From: Methanosarcinaceae archaeon
GTDB taxonomy: Archaea; Halobacteriota; Methanosarcinia; Methanosarcinales; Methanosarcinaceae
NCBI GenBank assembly: GCA_030609665.1
Contig: JAUWBW010000046.1
Location: 1-11,012 of the forward strand
Length of the DNA: 11,012 nt
Direction: 5' to 3'
In this document: positions 5,547 through 11,012 of the stretch, piece by piece
Position numbering within the stretch: the stretch's first letter is position 1
How the letters are laid out: the number at the start of each line of letters is the position of its first letter
Position numbers and translations under genes: made by a program
The notes under the pieces: model-generated
The model's input: the letters and a program-made list of their open reading frames with translations, nothing else
What the model was told of the DNA's origin: nothing
The model's database searches: none

Positions 5547-6602
5547 ATGAACCAAAATCCATTCACCAATAACCCAACCAATCCTGTTGATGTAAGAGAT
5601 CGTTCCATAAGTGAACTTACAGATGCAATGCTTGCTACTGGATTTCAGGGCAGGAAACTGGCTGAATCGATACAGGCGTGGCACAATATGCTGAAAGAAA
5701 ATGACATCACCATCCTTATGGGACTGACCGGTGCAATGGTGCCGGCAGGTATGCGAAAGATCATTTCCCACATGATACAGAACAGGATGATCGATTGTCT
5801 TGTGAGCACAGGTGCAAACATATTCCATGACTGCCACGAAGCACTTGGCATGAACCACTATGTAGGTTCACATTTGGCAAACGATGAAAAACTGTACGAA
5901 CACGGTGTGGACAGGATATATGACGTGTTCGCTGTTGAGGAAGAATTCAGGAGTGTTGACCACCTTATCGCCGATTTTGCAAAAACGCTTGAAGACAGAC
6001 CATATTCATCAAGGGAATTCATGTACATACTTGGTAAGGAGATCGCAATACGCGGAGGAGATGACTCTGGGTCTGATTCTGATTCTATAATTGTAAGTGC
6101 ATACAAGCATGGTGTACCCATATTCACTCCTGCACTGTGTGACAGTTCGATAGGGATAGGACTTGCGATTGCCAGAAGGGACGGATGTAATACAAATATT
6201 GACCAGATCAAGGATGTTGATGAAATTACACAAATCGTTGAGCGATCACAAAAAACCGGAGTTGTATATGTGGGCGGAGGAGTTCCCAAGAATTTTATAC
6301 AACAGACCGAAGTTGTTGCATCGATCATGGGGACAGATATTGGTGGACATGATTACGCGATACAGTATACAACCGATATGCCTCACTGGGGCGGGCTTTC
6401 GGGTTGTACGTTCGATGAAGGGGTATCATGGGGCAAGATCGCACCGCAGGCAAATAAAGTGCAGGTCTTTGTTGATGCCACGATAGCATTGCCTATTGTT
6501 TCCCATGCGTTGCATGAGAAGATCAAAGGGTCTGATCGTTCGTATCCGGCTTTTGAGTGGAATGGAAATGACGGTCTTGAAATTGTGAGATCGGACGCAT
6601 AA
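5547..6602 (+). CDS. Deoxyhypusine synthase family protein, divergent in the amine pocket
   Basis: A 351-residue NAD-dependent enzyme of the deoxyhypusine synthase (DHS) fold. The true enzyme moves the aminobutyl group of spermidine to a lysine of aIF5A. Seen: GLTGAMVPAGMR, VSTGANIFHD, FTPALCDSSIG, YVGGGVPKN and the catalytic block FDEGVSWGKI with Lys297 (the human Lys329 equivalent), Glu291 and Trp295 kept. Aligning by these blocks to the human enzyme as I recall it, spermidine-contact residues change: Asp243 to Ile204, His288 to Asn249 and Asp316 to Leu284; Asp238 is kept as Asp199. Methanosarcina species carry two annotated DHS paralogues, and this looks like the divergent type. It lies 21 bases after the arginine decarboxylase gene, so an agmatine-derived amine is a reasonable substrate guess. 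Family certain; exact reaction uncertain. Confidence 0.85.
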   Translation: MNQNPFTNNPTNPVDVRDRSISELTDAMLATGFQGRKLAESIQAWHNMLKENDITILMGLTGAMVPAGMRKIISHMIQNRMIDCLVSTGANIFHDCHEALGMNHYVGSHLANDEKLYEHGVDRIYDVFAVEEEFRSVDHLIADFAKTLEDRPYSSREFMYILGKEIAIRGGDDSGSDSDSIIVSAYKHGVPIFTPALCDSSIGIGLAIARRDGCNTNIDQIKDVDEITQIVERSQKTGVVYVGGGVPKNFIQQTEVVASIMGTDIGGHDYAIQYTTDMPHWGGLSGCTFDEGVSWGKIAPQANKVQVFVDATIALPIVSHALHEKIKGSDRSYPAFEWNGNDGLEIVRSDA

Positions 6603-6664
6603 TCCACATCATCTTTATTAACATTAAGCACCATATAAACAGGGTACAAGAACGAGGTCAGCAA

Positions 6665-7174
6665 ATGGGCAAACGCACACGAATTATTAACGATCCTTCG
6701 GAACTGGTTCCTTTTCTCCGAATTTTTGGATCAAGGACACACAAAAATGTGTTTGATGCACTTTCAACAAAGTGGATGACAGAGGATGAACTGGAAGAAT
6801 TTATGGGCAGCGACGTTTCGAACAGTATTAGTATTTTGAAGAAAGGCGGATTGATTGAAAGCCAATGGCGCATGCCTGAGCCTGGTAAGACCCCTGCAAT
6901 GGAATATCATACTTCATATTCTAAAGTGCAAACCAATTTCCAATGTTCTTTTGAAGACATGAGCGATATCGTAATGCTGTCATTCAAGCCTTATGAAGAC
7001 TTTAGGGAATCCATTGAACAACTTGAAACACTTGTTTCTGAAGGAAATCAATCAATGAGTAATCTAGTTCGTGCATTTAATCAGTCACCATTGTACATAC
7101 GTTCATTAGCACGCCGTTCTGATAAATTGACAGTTATGGGGCAAAGGGTCAAAATGAACGAGGATGTAAAATGA
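6665..7174 (+). CDS. ArsR-like winged-helix transcriptional regulator
   Basis: A 169-residue cytosolic DNA-binding protein. Seen: a winged helix at about 15-90 (LRIFGSRTHKNVFDAL, then the recognition part DVSNSISILKKGGLIES and a wing ending MEYHTSYSKVQTNFQ), followed by a helical C-terminal part with a basic conserved-looking end (SPLYIRSLARRSDKLTVMGQR). Metal-binding cysteine pairs typical of ArsR sensors are absent; there is one Cys, at 94. The start ATG has GAGGTCA about 4-5 bases upstream. The stop overlaps the next start as ATGA (7171-7174), so it is translationally coupled to a second winged-helix regulator. A promoter may lie in the 62-base gap after the DHS-family gene (TTTATTAA at about 6611-6618 or CATATAAA at about 6630). 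The target and ligand are unknown. Confidence 0.82.
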   Translation: MGKRTRIINDPSELVPFLRIFGSRTHKNVFDALSTKWMTEDELEEFMGSDVSNSISILKKGGLIESQWRMPEPGKTPAMEYHTSYSKVQTNFQCSFEDMSDIVMLSFKPYEDFRESIEQLETLVSEGNQSMSNLVRAFNQSPLYIRSLARRSDKLTVMGQRVKMNEDVK

Positions 7175-7989
7175 TCGAAATCCTGCACAGCAAGAGCGGG
7201 ATCACTAAATTTCAGATTTTGACAGAAGTTGCTGCACACCAACCAATCGTTCGGCAAAAAGAAATTGCCGATAAGATAGGAGTCACGCCGCAAGCTGTGT
7301 CCGAGTACATCAAAGAGCTTGCAGCCGAAGGGTTCATCAATTCAGAAGGACGGGCACGGTACCGAATCACAAAGAAAGGTGTAGAGTGGGTGCTGGAAAA
7401 CGCGAGTGAAATGAAGCAATATGCGCGTTTTGTTATGGAAGACATAATCAGTCATGTGTCAACCTGGACTGCAATTGCAGAGGAAGATCTGCAAAAAGGC
7501 GATTCAGTATATCTCAAGATGTATGAAGGACTTTTGTACGTAAGTAACAATGATGTAAAAAATGCAACCGGGATTACGATATCCGATGCAAAATGTGGAG
7601 AGGATGTCGGTGTTACGAATCTACATGGCATGATAGACCTTGAGAATGCAAATATTACAATTTGTAAGATTCCAAGGATCGGACGTGGTGGATCCAGGAA
7701 TGTTGACCTTGAGCGATTGAGAACACTTGCAGCATCAAAACCATATATTGCCGTAATAGGAGCTGAATCTGTTGTCGCATTGAAGCGGATCGGCGTATCA
7801 CCAAATGTTATGTTCGGTGCAAAGGAATCTGTCATAGAGGCTGCATTCCATGGCCTGTCTTCGCTTGTTGTGTCAATTGATGAAGAAGTACCTTCACTTC
7901 TGAGCCGATTGGAAAAGGATAATCTGGAATATGAACTGGTTGACCTCAGTATTCACCCGGAGTTTTTACAGACTAGTGATAAGTCATGA
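7171..7989 (+). CDS. Winged-helix regulator with a C-terminal domain of unknown function
   Basis: A 272-residue protein. Seen: a MarR-like winged helix at about 12-75 (QKEIADKIGVTPQAVSEY as helix-turn-helix and ARYRITKKGVEWV as wing), a helical linker at 75-108, a small beta-rich part at 110-170, and a C-terminal alpha/beta part at 175-260 containing IGRGGSRNVDLERLR and PYIAVIGAESVVALKRIGV, which looks like a small-molecule pocket. I know related archaeal proteins only as conserved predicted regulators without a defined ligand. Both flanking genes overlap it by four bases (ATGA), so three proteins are made from one message. Being paired with a second regulator suggests a hetero-complex or a shared circuit; this is inference. 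The DNA-binding half is clear, the sensor half unassigned. Confidence 0.82.
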   Translation: MIEILHSKSGITKFQILTEVAAHQPIVRQKEIADKIGVTPQAVSEYIKELAAEGFINSEGRARYRITKKGVEWVLENASEMKQYARFVMEDIISHVSTWTAIAEEDLQKGDSVYLKMYEGLLYVSNNDVKNATGITISDAKCGEDVGVTNLHGMIDLENANITICKIPRIGRGGSRNVDLERLRTLAASKPYIAVIGAESVVALKRIGVSPNVMFGAKESVIEAAFHGLSSLVVSIDEEVPSLLSRLEKDNLEYELVDLSIHPEFLQTSDKS

Positions 7990-8528
7990 AAATAATCGCA
8001 ATTTCTGATACACACTTACATGGTGCATCAATTCCCCAAAATATCCTCGGTATTATTGAAGACTATGACATCATTGTTCATGCAGGTGATTTTACATCCC
8101 TGGAGTGTTACAAGGTTTTTGCATCCACGGGAAAACTAAAGGCAGTCTGTGGAAATTCAGATGATGCAAAATTGAAGAACCTGTTGCCAGAGCGGATCAA
8201 ATTTGAAGTGGATGGCGTCAAGATCGGTGTTGTGCACGAAGGTGGATTGTCTATTACAAACACTACTGCAGTGCGCTACCTTGCTCTTGAGATGGGAGTG
8301 GATGTCCTGATTTTCGGACACATACACAGTCCGCTGATTGAGAAAAATGATGTTATGCTCGTGTGTCCAGGTTCTCCAACATCACCCAGAATGGCAGACC
8401 CTACTGTAGTTGAATTGATAATAGAGAATGGCTCAGTTTCTGGAAGGATTATCGAGATTGAGGGGGAATGCTGCGATTATGTGGCATTCTCACGCAATCT
8501 CGAAAACTCTCAAAAAAATAATCGATGA
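7986..8528 (+). CDS. YfcE/MJ0936-type metallophosphoesterase
   Basis: A 180-residue calcineurin-like phosphodiesterase. Seen in order: SDTHLHG (metal ligands D8, H10), HAGDFTS (D35), GNSDD (N57), VVHEG (H84) and GHIHSP (H112, H114), then the family's CPGSPTSPR turn. These are the five conserved blocks of the MJ0936/YfcE group, which bind two metals (often Mn or Ni) and hydrolyse phosphodiesters in test assays; the natural substrate is mostly unknown. The block at 84 reads HEG, where many relatives have HG. The start overlaps the upstream regulator's stop (ATGA at 7986-7989), making it the last gene of the unit. A link between its substrate and the sensor domain of the regulator is possible but not shown. 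Confidence 0.92.
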   Translation: MKIIAISDTHLHGASIPQNILGIIEDYDIIVHAGDFTSLECYKVFASTGKLKAVCGNSDDAKLKNLLPERIKFEVDGVKIGVVHEGGLSITNTTAVRYLALEMGVDVLIFGHIHSPLIEKNDVMLVCPGSPTSPRMADPTVVELIIENGSVSGRIIEIEGECCDYVAFSRNLENSQKNNR

Positions 8529-8537
8529 ACTTATTGT

Positions 8538-8759
8538 TCACGTAGTCTCAATCTTGAATAAGACTCCAGAATCCTGAAGGCTTAGATGCACTTTGTCTCC
8601 AAATCGAAGAATTTCATCTACATCTACATTATCACCCCAATTGTAGACATAATCATAAGGACCCTGCATTGGCTGAAATCCCAGAGACATAAGCCTGCGA
8701 TTAACATCTGACGGACTGGCACCATTGCTGTTAAACCAAATTAAGAGAAACGTCTTCAC
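8538..8759 (-). CDS. Small hypothetical protein (73 residues)
   Basis: I do not recognise a named family. Visible: a beta strand start (KTFLLIWFNSNG), a helix (SPSDVNRRLMSLGF), an aromatic stretch (YDYVYNWGDN) and a second strand-helix part ending GVLFKIETT, i.e. a compact alpha/beta protein with real-protein composition and no membrane segment. The frame extends to a GTG at 8768, but that codon lies inside a perfect AGGTGAT ribosome site (8764-8770). The GTG at 8759, 4 bases further on, is the better start. It is convergent with the phosphoesterase (9-base gap) and lies downstream of the RPAP terminator hairpin, so it may have its own promoter. Its conservation beside RPA genes could be tested. 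Confidence 0.7.
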   Translation of the reverse strand: MKTFLLIWFNSNGASPSDVNRRLMSLGFQPMQGPYDYVYNWGDNVDVDEILRFGDKVHLSLQDSGVLFKIETT

Positions 8760-8811
8760 ATTAATCACCTCTATGCACCAAAATGCTGCTTTTGTTTATC
8801 ATGCTTTTGGT

Positions 8812-8843
8812 CAAAATTACTGCGCCGACTGTGGCGCAGTAAT
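8812..8843 (-). terminator. Perfect 11-bp G/C-rich hairpin after the RPA-RPAP pair
   Basis: ATTACTGCGCC (8816-8826) is the exact reverse complement of GGCGCAGTAAT (8833-8843), with a 6-base loop. On the minus strand it starts 22 bases after the RPAP stop and is followed by a short T-run (TTTTGACC), fitting a transcription terminator or 3'-end stabiliser for the RPA operon. Confidence 0.65.
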
Positions 8844-8865
8844 ACTGTTCAAAATTCAAGTCTTC

Positions 8866-9432
8866 TTACTGATATTCCTTGAGTGATTCCAGAGCCTGTT
8901 TTACCATCATACGATAATGTTCAGCATCAGGATCGTAGTGTTCAACAGCTTTTGCAGCATCGGATCCATCACCCTCAAGCAAATTGAGGCGGTCCAGTGT
9001 CTGTTTTGCTGTGTCCAGTACCCACAGATCACGGGTATTACCATCAACGATCTGTATCGATTCAGGACGCACTGATGTTAGAACATCCCCATCACCTGTT
9101 GTGTATGTACTTGGCTTTCCTACGATTGCTACAAATGCAGGTGTTTCACATTCGACAAGAACTTGTGCGGCTTCCGGCTGGTACTGCCCTGCATATACCA
9201 TAAATGATCCGGTGGGGTCTGATACCCGCCCACGCCAGTACTCTGAATCAGTACCGATATCTTCCTTCTCAGTGAGTGTCCCCACAATCAACATGCGGTT
9301 AACCTTCGCACCGGTCGGGGTGAGCAAATACTGCGGAGCATACTGGTCGTCACCGTCTTTGAACGTCAGGTTAGATTCCCTGAATTCCTGGGCAAAAACC
9401 CTTCTTGCGACTTCCCTGAAATATCCTGCCAT
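8866..9432 (-). CDS. RPA-associated protein (RPAP, COG3390-type)
   Basis: A 188-residue partner of archaeal replication protein A. Seen: a short basic N-terminal helix (MAGYFREVARRVFAQEF), an OB-fold region at about 45-130 (RMLIVGTLTEKEDIG, WRGRVSDPTGSFMVYAGQYQPEA, VAIVGKP, VRPESIQIVD), and a helical, acidic C-terminal tail (ALESLKEYQ at the end). The block VSDPTGSFMVYAGQYQPEA is the hallmark that made the call. In several archaea RPAP genes sit beside the RPA gene and the products bind each other and single-stranded DNA. Here the ATG follows the RPA stop codon with no gap (TAAATG), so translational coupling and stoichiometric production are likely. The order rpa then rpap matches known archaeal operons. 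Confidence 0.9.
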   Translation of the reverse strand: MAGYFREVARRVFAQEFRESNLTFKDGDDQYAPQYLLTPTGAKVNRMLIVGTLTEKEDIGTDSEYWRGRVSDPTGSFMVYAGQYQPEAAQVLVECETPAFVAIVGKPSTYTTGDGDVLTSVRPESIQIVDGNTRDLWVLDTAKQTLDRLNLLEGDGSDAAKAVEHYDPDAEHYRMMVKQALESLKEYQ

Positions 9433-10692
9433 TTATGCCACCACCAGTTCTGCGAGTAGACCATCAATTAATGCACTGTCCACCTGTGATTCCTGATCAA
9501 TTGAATCCACAAGAATACGCTCGAATTTTGCTCCGGTGACAGTATAATATCTGCCGATCAGTTTCTTTTTGATCATATCCAAAACTACCGCCTGATCAAG
9601 AGCATCAGCAGCCATAGCAATCGCATCGTCGAGCGTTATTCCACCAACTTGCTCCGTAAATTCACGGTTTAGAAGCGCCTCTTGTGTCACAATGCCGTCG
9701 TCCATAATTGCCTTGATGCGAAGATCATACAAACCTTCGACCTTACCGTGTTCAGTGCATGCCCCTTTTGTAAGTGCGCGGTTACATTCAGGACAGCGTT
9801 TTATAAGTCCTGAACCGGATTGAATATCGACCAATGCGCCGGTAAAGGTAACATCTGAGGTTCCGACCTCTATATCCTCGTCGATCTCTTCTATTGAGCT
9901 GTTTTTGTTGAGATTAATGTTGATTCGACCGTTCCATTCACTTGAAATTGCATTACTGAACAGGTAGCATTTTCCTTCTTCCACATCGGGAAGCTCCGCA
10001 CTTTGCCAGTTCGTGAATTTGATCGTACCGCTCTCATCACCGATCAACCCGACCTGTGAGATCGATTCATGATCATTATCCCAGAGCTGGACGATCTTAC
10101 CTCTAAGACATACCCACTTGTCAACCTCTGAAATGTCGGCTGCGTTTACCTGCGGTGATTCGGTGGACGGACCCGGGACATCTATATCCATATCCTCATC
10201 AAGCTCTTCAATTGAACTGTTCTTGTTGAGATTAATGTTGATTCGACCGTTCCATTCATTTGATATCACGTTCGTGAACAGGTAGCACTTTCCTTCTTCC
10301 ACATCTGGAAGGTCATCACGTGCCCATTTCGTGAATTTGATCGTACCGCTCTCATCACCGATCAACCCGACCTGTGAAATCGATTCATGATTATTATCCC
10401 AGAGCTGGACGATCTTACCTCTAAGACTGACCCACCTGTCAGCCTCTAAAATATCGGCTGTGTTCACTTGCGGTGATTCTCCCTGCGGCGGTTCGCTCTG
10501 TCCTGCAAAGTAATCACTTTTGGCAATATTATGTTCTTTTAAAAAGTAGTTGACAACACTTCTACGCGCTTCGTCTATCGGAACCCTGAACTTCGTAATA
10601 AGTTTATCCAGTCTTCCTTCAATATCCCCAATAGGAATTTCTACACCAAGTTCGAAGAACTTGTCTTTAATCTGTTTGGCTGTTTCTTTCAT
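9433..10692 (-). CDS. Replication protein A, three OB folds with a zinc finger
   Basis: A 419-residue single-stranded-DNA-binding protein for replication, repair and recombination. Seen: a helical N-terminal part (1-60), OB fold A (about 72-167), OB fold B (about 178-273), then a C-terminal OB-like part from about 280 with a zinc finger CX2CX8CX2H (C300, C303, C312, H315), as in Methanosarcina RPA2/RPA3-type proteins. OB A and OB B are almost identical: GKIVQLWDN, SQVGLIGDESGTIKFT, LPDVEEGKCYLF and EWNGRININLNKNSSIEE recur, 318 bases apart. The open frame extends to 10773, but the TATA box (10756-10763) lies inside that extension, and AGGAA precedes the ATG at 10692, so 10692 is used. RPAP follows without a gap. 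Confidence 0.93.
   Translation of the reverse strand: MKETAKQIKDKFFELGVEIPIGDIEGRLDKLITKFRVPIDEARRSVVNYFLKEHNIAKSDYFAGQSEPPQGESPQVNTADILEADRWVSLRGKIVQLWDNNHESISQVGLIGDESGTIKFTKWARDDLPDVEEGKCYLFTNVISNEWNGRININLNKNSSIEELDEDMDIDVPGPSTESPQVNAADISEVDKWVCLRGKIVQLWDNDHESISQVGLIGDESGTIKFTNWQSAELPDVEEGKCYLFSNAISSEWNGRININLNKNSSIEEIDEDIEVGTSDVTFTGALVDIQSGSGLIKRCPECNRALTKGACTEHGKVEGLYDLRIKAIMDDGIVTQEALLNREFTEQVGGITLDDAIAMAADALDQAVVLDMIKKKLIGRYYTVTGAKFERILVDSIDQESQVDSALIDGLLAELVVA
9873..10161 (-). repeat. In-frame duplication, copy encoding OB fold B
   Basis: This 289-base stretch matches 10191-10479 at an offset of exactly 318 bases (106 codons). Long runs are identical or differ at single silent-looking sites, including 10021-10107 against 10339-10425. 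The similarity is far higher than needed to keep a fold, which points to recent duplication or gene conversion. Confidence 0.85.
10191..10479 (-). repeat. In-frame duplication, copy encoding OB fold A
   Basis: This is the partner of the copy at 9873-10161. The 29 bases between the two copies encode the acidic/proline linker between the OB folds. Similarity fades at the outer edges, in the tails that begin the N-terminal linker. Confidence 0.85.
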
Positions 10693-10704
10693 TTTATTCC
10701 TCAA

Positions 10705-10733
10705 GCCTCTTGTTTGTATTTTGTTTGAGAGGC
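10705..10733 (-). promoter_or_regulatory. Hairpin at the expected 5' end of the RPA message
   Basis: GCCTCT pairs with AGAGGC (10705-10710 with 10728-10733) around a 17-base loop that includes a TTGTTTG-type direct repeat. The predicted transcript start (about 10733) coincides with the outer edge, and the ribosome site follows the inner arm. It may affect stability or translation of the message. Confidence 0.3.
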
Positions 10734-10755
10734 AAACATCAATACGCACTATTTG

Positions 10756-10763
10756 TATATATA
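10756..10763 (-). promoter_or_regulatory. TATA box of the RPA-RPAP operon
   Basis: On the minus strand this reads GGTATATATACAAA, a strong archaeal TATA box. Transcription would begin near 10733, about 40 bases before the ATG at 10692. It decides the RPA start, because the longer frame would have to begin upstream of its own promoter. Confidence 0.65.
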
Positions 10764-10874
10764 CCTGAGCCAAGCGGGGTGAAAGTATTCAATTTACCCA
10801 CTCAATGTTAAAGAGAAACACAACCATCCAGAATTTTCAAATTGTCACACCTGCTTGCCCAATTACTTATTCAC

Positions 10875-11012
10875 TCATTTCATGAGAAGATCAGAAACCA
10901 CCTTTGCAGCATCCCCTTCTCCTATCACAGTGACCATATCATCAAATTCCAAAACCAGATTTCCGTGCGCAATGATCGATTGATCGCCTCTTCGGACCAT
11001 CATCAGCAGACT
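10875..11012 (-). CDS. C-terminal end of an RCK_C (TrkA-C) domain protein, cut by the window
   Basis: The last 45 residues of a protein whose start lies beyond the window. Reading from 11012 on the minus strand in frame to the TGA at 10875-10877 gives a typical TrkA-C ending: VRRGDQSIIAHGNLVLEF, then DDMVTVIGEGDAAKVVSDLL and MK. The pattern of a strand followed by a gly-rich turn and an amphipathic helix matches the RCK_C tails seen in the two RCK proteins at 829-2566. The full protein could be a TrkA subunit or an ion transporter with a C-terminal RCK_C. No further identification is possible from this fragment. Confidence 0.72.
   Translation of the reverse strand, partial: SLLMMVRRGDQSIIAHGNLVLEFDDMVTVIGEGDAAKVVSDLLMK

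Noticed and set aside
8526..8540. TGAAC/GTTCA inverted repeat between the convergent phosphoesterase and small gene
   Set aside because: Only 5 bp with no T-run; too weak to call a bidirectional terminator.
8984..9496. Plus-strand frame of 170 codons
   Set aside because: It is antisense to RPAP and the end of RPA, both of which are clear genes.
10693..10773. N-terminal extension of RPA by 27 residues
   Set aside because: The TATA box at 10756-10763 lies inside it and a ribosome site precedes the ATG at 10692.

Overview
The window looks like part of the chromosome of a methanogenic archaeon, most likely a member of the Methanosarcinales. The evidence is archaeal TATA boxes, Shine-Dalgarno sites of the AGGTGAT type, a pyruvoyl-type arginine decarboxylase, a deoxyhypusine-synthase family protein, a multi-OB-fold RPA with its partner RPAP, and a molbindin. 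I see no mobile element, tRNA, rRNA or CRISPR array. The content is ordinary for the group; the unusual part is a structured non-coding stretch around 4677-4910.

Layout. 2-736 (+) is the C-terminal half of a site-2-protease family membrane protein, cut by the window start. 829-3363 (+) is a likely operon: a 2-TM potassium channel with a tethered RCK domain, a free-standing RCK (TrkA) protein and a TauE/SafE-type membrane protein. 3426-4479 (-) carries an unrecognised winged-helix protein and a 69-residue molbindin with its own terminator. 4480-5027 has no credible gene; it holds the molbindin control region and a structured element, namely a long imperfect hairpin followed by two tandem 60-base units. 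Each unit contains two hairpins whose stems differ by compensatory changes while the architecture is identical. 5028-6602 (+) is a two-gene operon of arginine decarboxylase and a deoxyhypusine-synthase paralogue with an altered amine pocket. 6665-8528 (+) is a tightly overlapping three-gene unit of two winged-helix regulators and a YfcE/MJ0936-like phosphoesterase. 8538-8759 (-) is a small conserved-looking protein. 8866-10692 (-) is the RPA-RPAP pair, and the RPA carries a recent-looking 318-base in-frame duplication of an OB fold. 10875-11012 (-) is the last 45 residues of another RCK_C (TrkA-C) protein, cut by the window end.

How the genes fit together. Potassium or nucleotide sensing is represented by three RCK-bearing proteins. 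Agmatine made by the decarboxylase is a plausible source of the amine used by its operon partner, most simply for modifying aIF5A. RPA and RPAP form the single-stranded-DNA-binding complex. Several starts were moved from the longest open frame on the basis of Shine-Dalgarno or TATA positions; each case is noted.
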